The notes: a model not told the origin generated them from the letters alone. DNA of 64,000 nucleotides from Zonotrichia leucophrys gambelii (GCF_028769735.1 NC_088174.1:1509501-1573500); one strand, 5' to 3'. Shown: positions 27,224 through 41,265, numbered from the stretch's first letter. Made by a program: numbers and translations.

Positions 27224-29187
27224 GAGTTCTCCTGGGTCCAGGGCTATCCAGCTGCTGTGAGTGACCAATTTACTGCCAGTGCTTATCCCAGACATGCAGG
27301 AGGAGAGAGCCCAGGGCAGGCAGAGCTGTGCACAGGGAGCCAGGGAGGATGAGCAGAGCCCTGCTGTTCTCATGGAAACCACTGCAGGTTCTGTAGAGCA
27401 GGCAGTGGGACAGGCCAGGGAAAGGGCAGATCTTCCACAACAGCACAGCCAGGGATGAGCTTCACATGGGCTCTGCTGCTGCCAGTGCTTCTGGGGTGAA
27501 TCACAGCCCAGAGGAGCTGCTTCCCGCCCAGGGGCTGCCAGGCATTTTATACACACTCCATTTGCCTTTCCCTCAGCTTGGACAGTTGAGTTTTTTCAGA
27601 TTTGGGGTTTTTTAAGCTTAGGTGTTTTGAAGGTAACATTTTGGTTCACCTCTGGAGTTGCCATTTGCCTTCTCTGTAGCAGGTTGTGATTAGTGATTAA
27701 TTGCACAGGACATGTTGTGACTCCAGCCCGTGTCCCGGGGTGCTTGTCGCAGCAATGATGCACTGGGTGATTACTCACTCCCCTTAACCTGACAGCTGTA
27801 TTTCTTCCCCTGACTGCTTAATGACCTTGGCCAGGTACGTGCCTTGTGTTTTGTTGGAGGGCGTTGGGGATGTGCAAATTTTTCTTTCCCTTGCGTGACC
27901 TTCCTCCTGCCTGGGTAAGAGAAGGGAACTGTTCCATGAACAGATGGAGCGTTATTTCTAGAGGAAGGTGGATAACGCAGGAAATTATTCATTCAAAACC
28001 CCTTCAGACAACTCAGATGTTTGCCCCGAGAGAGTGTTGCAAATCCTAGTGCAAATACCTGCTCACACAAACTGTCCAAGTACCTTGAAAATTGCTTGTG
28101 AATGTGGAAGTCATCCAGTCCCAGAGCAGAACAGTGCTGGGGACTTAATTGAGCCATTAAGGAAATTAGGAATAAGCAGGATTTTAAGCAGTAGTTACAG
28201 AAGAGATATTTTGTAAGCCATGTGTAGGCAGGTTAGACTAAAAAAGGTTGTCAAGTCATAGCAGGTAAAGAAGCATAGTGTGCAAACCAATCTGGGGATG
28301 GATAATTCACTGCTAAAAGCAGCAAGGTTTGCTGCAAGTGGTGCTTGGCTCTTGTTATTCCTTAATGAATCCAATCTATTAGCCAGGGAAAACATCATGT
28401 TGTCTTGAAAAACAAATCATATTTGGATGCCTCTTCCCCTGCATTTGTACCATTTTAACACGAGCACGCTAATTATGCTGTGGAGATGATTTTGTTATGG
28501 CAGAAATGGAGCTGAGTTTGCAGCTGTAACTGTGGAGCTCTGGAGTGCTGGAATAGGTACATGGGGAGAGATGCCTTTTAATTCCATTGCCTTTCTCTTT
28601 AGTATTTGTATCGCTGTGATTCAGGGTGTTTCTGCTCCCTTGGGTGCAGAGGCAAAGGCCCAACTGTGGGGGCCCAGCAGCCTCCAGGCTCCCAGGGATG
28701 CCACAGGAATGGTTTGAGGAATAGTGTCCACGGCCCAGCTTCTACACAGATGGCAATGGGCTCACAGATTCCCAGGCTTCCTGACATGTTTCCCAATGCA
28801 CAGGGAGCTGCATGACTCATATTGCTCCAGCTCTGGTCCTTTCGGATGGAAATTATACTTTTAAATACATTCTGTGATTACATGCAGGGCGATGGGCTCC
28901 TTTGGAGGAGCTGGAATTTGAGCCATTAAGTTGAGTGGCTGCCATTACATCCCGTGTTTGCCAACAGATAATACACAGACATACTTCATCTGTGACAGCT
29001 CTGCCCTCTAGACTTTGAATAGAATTATCTTGGTGCAGAGCTGATCTCTCCAGCACCATCCAGGTGCAGCAGGCAGCAAATGTGGCCCCTGATGAGGTGA
29101 AGTGGGACAGGGAAGGGACAGCACTTGCTCATGTCCTGTGCAGCATGACCTGGAGAGAGGGGAAAGGGACAATTACACAATGGATGG

Positions 29188-29498
29188 TGTTGTCTTGTAT
29201 ATCAAGAGTTCTATTATCATTATAGTGCAAGGGTCCCATATCACCAGAGCTTTGTACCTCCTTGACATTTCTGGTAGGCAGCTCCTCTAAGCACGGACTC
29301 TTCCTAGTCCCTGCAGCAGCCATCTGACTCCAGATGCCACCAATCCACTCTTTTATACCACTGTTCTTATCAGCTACAGGTGTGGCCTGTTAACATCAGG
29401 CCTGCTCCTAATCTTTAGTAATTGCTCCAGCTGCAACTCATTGGGGATAAGATTACGTTCTATACCACCTTCATTTACCCATAGTGTGTCCCCCTACA
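29188..29498 (-). mobile_element. Solo LTR of an endogenous retrovirus
   Basis: On the minus strand it starts TGTAGGGGGACACAC, has a TATA box in GGTATAAAAGAGTGG and ends GATATACAAGACAACA. GGATG flanks both sides (one extra G on the left), a likely 5-bp target-site duplication typical of class III (ERVL-like) elements. No internal region is present. Confidence 0.68.
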
Positions 29499-29942
29499 GG
29501 ATGAGGTGACACTGATGTGTCCTGGTGGAGTCCCTGCCCATCCCACACTGATCTCAGGGTGTGGGGCTGTGCAGCAGCTGTGGGGCTGGGCGATGGGAGC
29601 AGGAAGATGGGGATGCTCGTGGCTGTTCTCACTGTGCCTGCATTGCTGCTGGCTCCTGAGCAGCCCAGGGGGCTGGGGGGGAACTCCTGGGTCAGAATGT
29701 GGTGATGGCTTGGAAAAACCCCTGATCTGACCTTTCTATCCTGTGGCAGTGCCATCCAAGCCCAGCTGAGGTACGAGGTTGTAGCCAGCCTTGAGTTACT
29801 CCTGTTGAAGGGACAGCTTGGCTGTTGTCCATGAAAAGTGAGAAGCCATCAGCCATGACTTCATTCATGGCCAGGCTGAGCTGAGCAAAGCAGCTTAGAG
29901 GTGGAAGGCTGCATTTCCATCCCTGTGCTGATCTGGCCAGTC

Positions 29943-30080
29943 CCTGTAAGAGGCTCAGAGGATCCCATGGCAATCTGCAGGACCATCCCTTGCCTCTAAC
30001 GAGCACCCAGTCATTACTGTGGTGTTGTGAGATCCCCAGGATGAGGTGAGAAATGAAAAATTGACTCCATGTTCTCAGAA
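29943..30080 (+). repeat. Copy 1 of a 135-bp duplication that includes an LTR 5' end
   Basis: It reads CCTGTAAGAGGCTCAGAGGA, GGCAATCTGCAGGACCATCC, CTCTAACGAGCACCCAGTCA, then runs into the first 60 bp of the LTR. The same order recurs at 30598-30732 with about 90 percent identity by eye. Confidence 0.9.
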
Positions 30081-30408
30081 GGCTGATATATCATATCATA
30101 TCATATCATATCATATCATATCATATCATATCATATTATATTAAAAAAAATAATATACTAAAACTATACTAAAGAAAAAAATTCCATTAGAAGGCTATAA
30201 AAGAAAAAAATAATAAAAAACCCATGACTGACCAGAGTCCCGACACAGCTGGACTGAGATAGTAATTAAATTAAAACAACTCACACATTAGATAAACACT
30301 TCTCCAAATCACATTCCAAAACAAGAAAACAGGGAGAAGCTGAAGCTTCCCAGCTTCCCAGGAAAAGAAATCCTGGCAAAAGGATTTTTCATAAAATATC
30401 ACAGTGAT
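30018..30408. mobile_element. Solo LTR, family shared with 20661-21103
   Basis: It starts TGTGGTGTTGTGAGATCCCC and ends near AAAATATCACAGTGATA. It is colinear with the copy at 20661-21103 but has an ATATC array in place of TTATA. No clean target-site duplication is visible, and the left flank is itself duplicated. Confidence 0.8.
30086..30142 (+). repeat. (ATATC)n pentanucleotide array inside LTR
   Basis: About 10 ATATC units lie at the position occupied by TTATA units in the related LTR. Confidence 0.93.
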
Positions 30409-30560
30409 AATTCCCTTCCTGTAATGGCAGCCTTCCCAGCCAGCACTGTCCCCTCAGCTTTTAGGAGGCAAAAATGATGGGAATCAAAACATGATATCAG
30501 ATCCCAGCTGGAGTGTCACTGTTGGAAGCCAGGACAAAGGTGGAGTGTGACACAGCCCTG

Positions 30561-30772
30561 CAGTGCCACCCCTGTGCTCTCCATTGCCCCAGGTGCCCCT
30601 GTAAGAGGCTCAGATGATCCCATGGCAATCTGCAGGACAATCCCGTGCCTCTAACGAGCACCCAGTCATTACTGTGGTGTGTGAGGTCCCCAGGACGAGG
30701 TGAGAAATGAAAATTTGGCTCCATGTTCTCAATGGCCTTGCAGTGCCACCCCTGAGCTCTCCATTGCCCCAG
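30561..30772 (+). repeat. Copy 2 of the LTR-edge duplication, flanked by a 32-bp repeat
   Basis: The sequence 30598-30732 repeats 29943-30080, including roughly the first 60 bp of the LTR, which then stops abruptly after CCATGTTCTCA. It is bracketed by two copies of CAGTGCCACCCCTG followed by GCTCTCCATTGCCCCAG at 30561-30592 and 30741-30772. Confidence 0.88.
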
Positions 30773-32839
30773 CTGGAGGGCAGGGTTTGCTCTGGGAGAG
30801 CTCAGGGCTCTCCAGCTCTGGGTGAGGCAGGACATGGGCCAGAGTGTCCTGGGAGAGCCAGAGGAGGCCACAGGCTTTGGCTCAACAAGAGGCTCAAGGG
30901 AGAAGCTGCTTTGCTCAAGTCCTGCCTGTTTGCCCTCCCAGAGCTGGGGATGGAGGGTGAGATGATCTGTGAGATGTGGTTGGTGTGAGGACCTGAGCTG
31001 TGCCTGGCTGGGTTTGCTGTGCCCTTGCTGCTCATCCCTGTGCTTCCTCAGGATACCCATGGCTGCTTTTTGGTGCTGGAATCCTGGAAATCTGAGGATG
31101 ATTTGTGGGGTTTTTTTGAATAATTGTCATGAATATCATCATTTTGGTGGCAAAAAGCTTTATCTGGCCATTTCTCCTTCTGGGTGCTCATCCTGGTTTT
31201 TCCTTTTGCTGCTGGAAGTGGAATCAATGGGATTTTTCACTGGGTGGCTCTGGTTTGCTGGATGGGCTCTGCTTCCCCCTGGGAGCAAAGGCTCTCACTG
31301 CCCCTGCAGTCACCCAAAAGTGCTGATTCCTGGGGCCAGTGTTGCTTCTCCAGCCATTGCTCCTTTTGTGCTTCCTTTAATTAAATTTCTGTGAGCTCAG
31401 GGTCTGTAAAACGTTTGTAGATGTCATTGCCCTCCTCTGCCAACAATCCCCCCCTGGACTTTGTTAGATGGGAGCTGCAGGGACTTACCCTGAGAAGCCA
31501 GGAGATGAGAACAGCAAATAAGGAGCCCAGGTGGTGAATTTAATCAGTGTAATACATTCATCTGGACTTTAATCCAGCCTGGGCATTGATTTGCACTAAT
31601 AACAGCCACTACTTTTTAAGTTCCAAGTTCTCAGTACTAAAAATATCCTTTTTTTAATATTATCATGTTGGCCTCTTACTGCAATACCAATATATGCATT
31701 ATTGAGGATTCCTGGGGATGTGTTTCATACATTGTGGTCCAACATGACACAATCCAGGCCTCTGCTTCGTTATCAAATGGGGTTTTAGAGCACATGGCAG
31801 TGACTCAGTCACAAAGGGGCTCTTGCTGCTGCTTCCCTGTCCCTGGCCATCCAGGAGAGGTGTTCCTGGTTTGTATTCCTAGTCTTGTATTTGAATTCAT
31901 CTCCTCCCATGATTTTCAAACCTGGCCAGCTGTGTCAGCTTTTAGAGGACAGAGTATCCCCACAGAGTTTAGTGAGTTCTGCTCCTGCCCCTGTATTTCC
32001 CTGGGAGCTGCTGGCTCTGGGTGAGGGCAGTGGCTGCTCTGGGGGCCCCTGGTGTGTCTGTGCCGTCCCTCCTGGCTTAGCTGTGTGTCACCAGCTTTGC
32101 CTGGGAGCTGGCACACAGATCCCACGTCTGGGATGAGCAGATCCATGTGTTGTTCCCTTTGTAGGGAGCTGTGTTAAATAATTCAATCCCCTGGGAGTCA
32201 TTGGTGTGATTTTCTCCTTAATTCCTTTCTGCTTTGGAAAATTCCATGTCCAGAGTAACAGGTGATGTTCATTTTAACTTAAATATCCTTTCAAAGGAGG
32301 GTTACTCTTGGTTTCCTCAGAGCAATGACAATTTTATCTCCTCTCCTTGCAAACACCATTTAGTCAGATGAACTCAGTTTTCCCACAGTGTGCTCCGTGG
32401 CAGGGAAGTTGTTTGCTTTCCAGTTCAAATAAGGACAGGTTTTCGGGGTAAAATGAGCCTGAGTTTGGCATTCCTGACACTTCCAGTCAAGTCTTGGTCA
32501 TCCCTGGAGGGGTTTTGAGTCTGTGGATTGGCTGCACCACGGGCATAGGGGTGCTCAGGATGGTGTCTGTGCTATTTGTCCACGCTGTGTCCCTCAGCCC
32601 TGGGCTCAGCATTCCCCAGCAGCATCTTGTCCTTCTCTTGTCCTTCCCAGAGCTGAATTTAGAGCTATTTAGTAATATATTTCTTTAATAACATTCTGTT
32701 TGCTTATCTGCCTTACTGTGCCCTTTGGGTGACAGAGAGAGTGCCAGGTCCCTCCTGGTTGTTCATGGTGCCCCAGTGTTACTGGGCCCAGTCCTTGCTG
32801 GGCTGGTCCTGGGGTCTCTGTGCTTGAGATGACCCCAAG

Positions 32840-33384
32840 TGTTGGAAAGTCTCTTTTTCCCAGCCCTGAGATTGAAGAAGGAGTCAGGATTCTTTGGCTG
32901 TTGTTTATTCTCTGTTATCTGTAACATTCTTTCTCTGACCCTCTGAGGTCTGTCTGTGGCATACTGACTGCCCCAGAGGTGGTGTTATCTTTTTATACTA
33001 AAAACTCCATGTACTTTATTTACAATAATTTTCCAATACCTATCACCTATGTTAGACAGTCCATCTCTACTCTAAACCATTCCAAAAGTGCCACCTTCAC
33101 CCAGAAGAGGGAGGCTAAGAAGACGAAAGAAGGATCAGGCACACCCAAATCCCTCCACCTTGGCTTCTAAAAACCCCAAAATTCTACTTTTCTACCTTGT
33201 GACAAGCTAACTATCATTCTACTTAAACTCTCATGGCTTGTAAATCTTCACACAAAATTGATAATTTTCTGCATGGGCCAAAATCAAAGGCACAAGTGTT
33301 TTTGACTCTGTGCCAAGGTCTCTGAGCCCCCAACCAGGGGCTTGAGCAGAGGGCATGTCCAGAGGGATGTCCTGGGTTCCAACA
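32840..33384 (-). mobile_element. Solo LTR with complementary TGTTGGAA/TTCCAACA ends
   Basis: The 545-bp element starts TGTTGGAAAG and ends GGTTCCAACA, a perfect terminal inverted repeat. On the minus strand a TATA box (AGTATAAAAAG, about 32990) precedes an AATAAA (about 32898), giving its orientation. I recognise it as an abundant songbird LTR type; the family name would need a repeat database. No internal genes and no clear target-site duplication. Confidence 0.82.
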
Positions 33385-36300
33385 GGGCTTTGTGGAGCTG
33401 GGAGCACACCTTGGGAATCCTGGCTGCTCCCCACCCAGGCTGCATCCACTGAGGCTGGGCTGGGTGTAAATCAGAGCTCCAGCCCCCTGCTCAGGAGGGA
33501 TTTCAGAACATCTCCAGGTCTTTGAGGCTGTTGTGGCCTTGGCTTGGGAATGTCAGGAGTCCCTTCTGGGGGCAGGAGGCTGGGATCTGTGGGAGTATCG
33601 TAGGTTTGGCTCTTGGAGGGTGTTTATTGTTTGCTGCTGAGGGCTGCAGTGAGGGATCTGTGCTGACAGCCCCTGCCCACAGCCCTGGCAGCTGCCCTGG
33701 CTCTGCTTGCTCAAGGTGCTGCTTGCCCTGGAGCAGTTCAAACTTGGACTTCCAGCCCCAATCTCATCATTTATCTGAGTTAAAAGATGATGGCAAGTGG
33801 TTATTTGTAATTACTCTACAGGAGAGATATGTCGTGCGGCAAGGGGAGGTTGATGTGCCCCATGCACAGGAGGGCTTGGGGAACAATTAGGGTGACATAT
33901 GCTCTGTCCCAACACCTCACACCTGCGTGGGCTGTGCTTCCGTGGGGCCCCTCTGCCTCCTCACCACCTTCCATTCTCCTCCTCACTGCTGCCAGGCTTT
34001 TACTCAGCTCTCCATCCATGGCCCTGCCTTGTGGCTGCTGTTATTAATAGGAATGACATGGGCAATAATCACAATAAGGTGGAAAATGAGACTAATGTCA
34101 TCCCCTGGGCTCTGCTGCTGCAGCCTAGCTGAGGCCAGGTGATTTCCTATCTGCCAGGTGAGATCTTCTCAAGAAAATGGAAATCAATGAATAACAGAAC
34201 AAGCCAGTCCTTAGGAGCCTTTCTGTCTGTACTGACTCTCCACATAACATAGAGATAAATGAAAGATAGATAAAGCTTCCAACCGAGTGTGGCAGCCTTC
34301 CCAGAATGTGGGATATGGGAGACTCTCACTCCAATCAGCCTCTTTCAGCTGAAATCCAGTCATTAGTTAAATTCATCAAGGGGCTTGAAAGCAGAAAGGG
34401 AAATTCTTTGACTTGTGCTTAACCTTTGGGTGATTGCACCTCTTGAGAGAATGAGCAAATCAAGTGGAGCTGCCCTCCCCTGTGTTTGTGAATGAGCCGT
34501 GGGGCCATTCACCGAGATTGGGCATTATTCACTTTGTATAATTCCTGACGAGAGGTTTAAAAATAAACACACCATCAAAGGGACTCTGGGGAGATTATGC
34601 AAGAGCAGAGTGCAGCGGGATGGGCTGGGGGCTGTTCTCCTGTGCTCTGCTCCATCCGCTGGGCAGCCCTGGCCTGGCAGGGAGGAGCAGCAGCCCCCGG
34701 TGTGGGGCTGGCCCCGGGCATGCCCTGCTCCCCTCCTCACTCCGTGGGCACGGCTGTGCTGGGAGTGGATGGCAGTGGGTGCCAGCAGGGCTGGGGGGCT
34801 CTGGGATGTCCCAGCCCCTGCAGAATGCTGTGTTGGTGCCCCTGAGCAGTGTGAGCGCCTCCCCTCCGGGATCACCCTGCTCTCCCTTGTTTGGGCTCTG
34901 TGCAGCCCTGCTGGGCCCTGTCCTTCCCCCCAGCAGTGGTTCCTCTGAACACCCTCTGTGTATCCTTCTTTGAAGCTGTTTTGGCTGCCTCCATTGTGGA
35001 AGGGCCGGTGAGCACAGTGTGGGAAATGCTATTGTGGTTTTACAGGGCTTTGATGTTGTCTGAACAAAGGGCAGCTCTGTGCAAGAACAATCTGAGCAAA
35101 TGGCATCCACTCACCACATTTCTCCCTCCTCCCCTCACAGCCTGCTCCTATTCCTGCATCCTGCTCCCGTGGAGGAGGACACAGTTTATGTAACACAGAT
35201 TTGAAAGGGAACTACTCAGAGCTCTCATTTTTTACTGTTACAACTCTACTGATGCAGTAATAAATGATCTAATAGAGAAACACTTGCCTGCCTTAAAGAC
35301 TGTTCATATTCCCAGAGACCATGGTGCTGGAAACTTTGAGGTTCTTGAAGTTTTCTGAGGAGATGGTGAATGATGATAGATTTATTTAGGGTTTTTTTGT
35401 GAATGTGGCTCTTCATAAAGTGCATTTTGGATTCTTGAGAAGCTCTCTGCTGAAAAGGATCTTGGAATCTTGTGGGCTTGCAGTGGTTATTTATCCCTGA
35501 AAGAAGAATGGACAGGTGAGAGTGGTTTGAATGGCCCTTTTGTGCACATTTCAGTCTCCATGGACCACTAAGCCCCTGATTTCTTCTTCAGGCTGGCCCA
35601 TAAGAAGCCAGCAAGTGTTGGTGTGTTGGGAATATTTAGCAAAACGTTGCAGTAGTGGCTGATTTCACTCAAAGATGTTTAATCCTCGACTGCCTCACTG
35701 CTGGCAGGGGCTGAGGTGGAGCAGATGTTCTTGTCCATTTGTGCATCCTGGCTTGGGAAGTGAGCAGAGCCAGGGAAATGCTCCAGATTGGAGGCAGAGG
35801 CTCACCCATTCCCCAGAATAATCTTCCTGTTGGTTCTGTCATGTGCAGAGTCCCTCTGCAGGGGCACAGCTGGGTCATGGCTCGGGATTTAAACCCTGCA
35901 GTGGCCTGGTTCTGTAAATGTGCTTTGGGAAGCCCTCCTAGGTGGTGTTCCTGGGCTTTTTCATCAGGATGTGCTGTGGATACAGCTGGCAGAGGCATTC
36001 CCCTTCCCTTCCTCTCCTTTGGCTCGTGTGGATTTGCTCCAGTAGCAGGGTCAGACAGATCCCACCAGCTCCCGTAACAGGGACCTGCTCCTGTTACTCC
36101 TTTTATTCTTCATTTTCCTGCTTACTTTGATGGGGGCATTTATCTGATCTTGATAAAGGTGCCACAAAGGCATGGCCAGAAGAGAAAGCTGTAAAATCTG
36201 GAGTCAAACTTCCACTTTTGAGCACCTCCTTTTTATTCCTTGGAAGCTCCTGTGTGGCATTAATGACACCTTAAAGCCCTTTGGCATTGCAAAGTGCAAG

Positions 36301-39300
36301 GGGAGAGTGAGGCAGTGGGGATCTTGGGCCAGATGGACCTTTCTGAGCTCTCCCAGCCCTGGTGAGGACAGAGTTCAGCATCCCTGGCACGAGCTGGCAG
36401 AGCTGGGGCCTTGCAGAGCCCCCTGAAACCCTTTTTACTCTTTGTTGTTGTTGTCACTTTATTTTGGCAGCACCTCTAATGTAATTCTGGATTTCCAGTG
36501 GTCACGTTCCATCCTGGAAATGCCACCAGACAGGAAGAGAAAGCAAAACTCTCCCAGCCCTTGAGCAGCAATGGTTTCCTTCATTTCCTCGGGCTTTGCT
36601 GTTGTAAAGCTCTCACCTGTTGTGCTGGGGTGCTGGCAGTGAAGGAGCATCTCTAGAGGGAGGGTTTGTCACTGAGTTCTTGCAGGTTTGCTGTGGAAAC
36701 CTCTGGGGGAAATCCTGGGAAGGCTGAGCTGGTCCTGAGCTGGTTCAGGGATCATCCCCCCTGTTCTCAGCTGTGCATGGAGTCAGACAGAGCCTGGTCT
36801 TTTTGCCCTTTTTCTTTTCCTCATTAAATCCATTGTGCTGTGGAAGTGGCTCCTCCTCTCTGTGCCCTGTGTTTGTTGGGCAGTGCCTGGTGCCCACCCC
36901 ACACAACATCCCAGGAGTTCATCTTCTCTCCTGCCCACTGAGAAGGTTTTCCTGCACCCCACAAAGTGCTCTGCAGGCTCCTGCACAGCAGCAATCATTG
37001 TTCTCAGCTCTGTAGATCCCAAATGCTCCTGGGCATTGCTGCACTCGTGTTATGAGGTGAAAGCATTGAGGAATTTTCTCTTTGGGCTCTTTACTTTGAA
37101 CAAGCAACTGACAAGAATAATTGATTTTAAGAGGAAGTAGAACTTCCACCTGGCAGACAGGCAGTGTTCAGGGGATGTCACACTGAATGTCCTTGTCACC
37201 TGCTGCATTTCTTCTCACTGCTTCTCTTTTCCTGTCGGTAGGACACTTTCCCAAATATCTAAGTTCCAATTTTTGTAAATTTACAAGGCTAAGATTTTGT
37301 GAATTCCTCAGAGAACATAACTATTTCCATCAACCTTCACCCTTCAGAAATTTGTTCTGTCTGGGACAGTGTGCTTTAATATTTCACTGTTCCTATAGTG
37401 ATCATTATTCTTTAATTCCATTCTTTGGTTTTGGCAATGGCCAAATCGTAGATGGGATGAAGATTAAGATGTGGGAAATGCAAACTTCTGCCTCAGCCAG
37501 TTAAACACAGAGTGAATTCTAGGGCATGATTCACCTGGCTGGAAGGTAGGTTGCTGAAATAGCCAGGATGAATCACACTCCAGATGTGTTTCTTTCTCTT
37601 CACTGGCTATCAGGGAGTCCAGATGTCTCCCTCAGCTGCAGTGTGGGAGAACCTGACTTTATGGCAGAGAAGTTCTTTCCAAGGATTTCTTTGGCTGAAT
37701 ATCTCTGACCACAGCACTAAGCTCAGCCTTGAAGCCAAGAGACGTGAACTTTGTGCAGTGAAGAGCTCCTGTGTTGAATTCTCTGAGAAAATAATATTTC
37801 ATGCTGACCTTTCTCCAGTTTGCCATCTCCTGCTGCTGCAGATGTCAGGTTCTGTCTCCATAACCCTGCCCTGAGAGAGCTGGATGGCTCCATGGATGCA
37901 GCAAGATGTCTTGCAAGATAAATTAAACTGGATCTTTTAATTTGAGGCCCTGACATTCTCTCAATGGGCTCAGCACGTGGCATGGCTGGAGCTCCAGTTC
38001 TCGCTGTCCTTTTGGTACAGGCTGAGCTGGATTTGTGTTCCAAAAGGGCAAGGCTTGCTTGCAGGATTCCTGGGATGTGGATCCCTTCCCTGAGCTGAGA
38101 GCAAGGGCCAGGGCTGGGCAGGGCCCTGCTGGCACTGATCAGTGAGAACCAGGGACTTGGAGCCTTTCTCCTTGAGATCAAGAACACCTTGCAAAGCCCC
38201 CCCAGCTCCTGACATCCCCTGAAAGCACCTTCCAGGCCTGTGTGTTCACAGCACAAAAGGGCTGAGGTGTGACCCCTGTCCCTGTGTGTCTCCTCAGAGC
38301 TGGGATTTGTGCCTCGGGCTCGGCAATGGATTTTTGCAAAGTAGGCTGGGAGGGTTTGAAGCACAGTGCCTCTGAAGTTTGGGCTCAGTGACGTTTCTGT
38401 GGCAGTTTGTGCCCAGAACTGGCTGTGTGTGAAGTGACAGCAGAGTCTCTGTCAGCTGGAGCAGAAGCAGCAGGAACACGGCTCCTGCGTAATAGCTCTG
38501 TTCCTGGTTCCTCATCAGTGCAGAAGGGACCGAAATACCCAATGGCATTAACAAAAGGAACAAGTGTCAGGCCAACCCCGTTCATTTTTTGACAAGAAAA
38601 CTGATTTTCCAGCCAAAGAGAATGTACTCTACAGGATTTACTGAGAGGAGCTGAGTGCAGGATCCCTGTGAGCCACGGGTGGGAGGTGGCTGTGGGGAAA
38701 GGGGGACATGTGAGGCATTACTGGGAGATCTCTGTGACACTGCAATAAATATTTCATGCTATTCCACAAATCTCTGGTAAGGTCCCTTTGGGAATAGTAT
38801 TTGCAATTCTGGTCATCTGTGTTCCAGAAAAATGCAGGCAGGGAATGTGGAAGCCTGAAAGGGCTGGTGAAGTGCCTGGGGAAAGGAAAAGCTGGGGGCT
38901 GGAAGGGCCTTACCTGGGAAACCAGACCTGGACAGTGTCCATAAATATGGCAGAGGGGAAGCCCTGGGGAAGGAGAAGAGCTCAGTCCTGGCACAAGAAC
39001 AGATAAATGGTACCTGGTCTCAAATGTATCGTGGGGTTTCTTCAGCCCTGAATTCTCATCCCCTCCAGATCTGTCCTGGGGGTCTCTGTGCCTTAAACTG
39101 ATCCTTATTTATGAGACCATCCAGGACCCCTGACTGGGAGCAGAGCAATGGGTTGGGAGGAGGCACTGAAACACCTCTGAGCATCCAGCTGTTGCACTGG
39201 GGTCACAGTCAGTCTCTGTGACTGTAACTTCTCCAGATGTGGCTCTCCTGCTTTGCTGAGCCAGCTCTGGGGTGATCTGGGGGTCCATCACCATCTGACT

Positions 39301-40612
39301 GCAGCTGCTGCTGGTTTGGAGGGACCCTGTGGTGCCCAGCTGCCTCCAGCTGTGTCTCAAAAGCCCAGATGTGGGATGGCGCCTCAGTGAAGCAGGAGGT
39401 GCCCTCAGCCAGGAGTTCAGCCATCCCCTCAGGGCTTCTTCTGTGCCTGGTCCAGGACCTTGTGAGGCTGGTGTGGCCAATCCCCTGTATGACACACAAA
39501 GGGGACAAAGGTTTCTTCTGCAGCTGATTTTGAATTAGAAGGGACAATTTGTCAAAGTGGAGGTGGGAGGAGCACAGCTTTGCTTTGCTGCCCTCTGAGT
39601 GGATCTGTGTGGGTTTGGAGGATGAAAGGCACTGCCAGGTTAAGCCTTGTAGGTCTGGCTGCTTTGTGTGGCTGACTCCACAACTGCAGGGCTGGGACTG
39701 CAGCTCCAGCTGTCCCAAAGCCAAGGAGATCAGAGTTGTAAAGGAGAGCCAGCCCAAGGCAAATGGTAAATGAGGCCCTTTAATCTGTTGACTGGATTGT
39801 CTGGATGGCTTCAGTGTTCTGTGTTGATGCTGAGGACCTGGAGCTGTGCTGAAAGGTTTCCTTGAGGTTCTCACTGTGCAGGCAGTGATTATCAGGGGTT
39901 TGGGGATGCCAGACTTGCATTAGGAGCTTCTCCACTTGCACACCCACAGTGAGGGGTTATTGTCTGTGTGCCTGTGTTCCTCCCCCAGCTGAGGGGGCTC
40001 TCAGAGCCTCACCACAGCAAGGTCTGGAATGGCCACAGGGTTGAGCTTTGCCCCTGTGAGCTCAAACTGGGACTTGGAGGCAGCCCAAGTCCATGGTCAG
40101 GGTGTCTCAGTGGCAGACTAATGAGACCAGGATGGCTCTGATTAGCACATGGGGAAAATCTGTGTTTGCTGGGGCAGCCTCGGTGCTCAGCACAGAGTGC
40201 CTGCAGTGGGTAACACATAAACACAATTTATTGCTCTGTTAAAAGCACACAGCTGTCACTCAGAGGGGCAGGGGTGTCCTGGCTGTGGATGGTGGTGTGG
40301 AAGGCACCAGTGCTGGGATGTTCCCTCCTGCCAGCACAGAGCAGGAGTTCCATGGCTGTCACAGAGGGGACCTGGACTGTGCTGGTGCACCTCTGAGGCT
40401 CCATGAGCTCCACAGAGATGCTCCTGAGGTCCTGTCACACACCAGGCTGGCCTCATCCAGTGTCCAGGGCCCACAACCTGCTCCATGCAGCCTCTCCCCA
40501 CAGCCTGGAGCAGCAGGATTGCCCTGGGCTGTGCTGCAGGCGGGGCTGGGCAGGTCAGCAGTGTGTCACAAGTGAGGGGTGTCAGTACATCACCAGCACT
40601 AAAACAGGCAGC

Positions 40613-40722
40613 CTCCAGTTTCAAAAAAACCTTTCTAAATATGTGCACTAACTTTCAAAAAACCCTTCTAAATATGTGCACTAACTTTGAACAAACCCTT
40701 CTAAATACGTGCACTAACTTTG
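40613..40722 (+). repeat. 33-bp tandem repeat, 3 copies
   Basis: AAATATGTGCACTAACTTT recurs three times at exact 33-bp spacing, separated by CAAAAAACCCTTCT-type sequence. It lies about 340 bp upstream of the exon 2 acceptor. Confidence 0.92.
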
Positions 40723-41037
40723 GTTGGATCTGCATGGAAAGCCTCTGACATTTCAACCAAAGTGAAAATTCCTCTGCAGGACACCATTGCTTGTTTTTGG
40801 GCATTGCACATTGTGTCAGTGGAATTGTCCCTGGCAGATGTGCCTGTATGGAGTGGGAGGGGAGGTGCCAGGCCTGGGGGACACGGACACAGCACCTGGA
40901 GCTTGCCTGGCATGGCTGGCAGCAGGATGAGGGCAGGGCAGGGCAGGGTGGGGCTGCCATGGAGATGTGGTTTGGCTGCGAGCTGTGCTGCTGTGCTGCT
41001 GTGCATGTGAGGGGCTGGGGCTGCAGCCATTCCCTGA

Positions 41038-41265
<228 letters not shown>

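Noticed and set aside
34600..34940. GC-rich block considered as an ARHGEF9 promoter or first exon
   Set aside because: It is poor in CpG, and no ATG-containing exon with a phase-0 donor fitting the short known N-terminus was found.
38780..39010. Sequence resembling the body of an old CR1/L3 element (AGTATTTGCAATTCTGGTCA)
   Set aside because: The similarity is limited to a short stretch and recalled only loosely. A profile search would be needed before annotating it.
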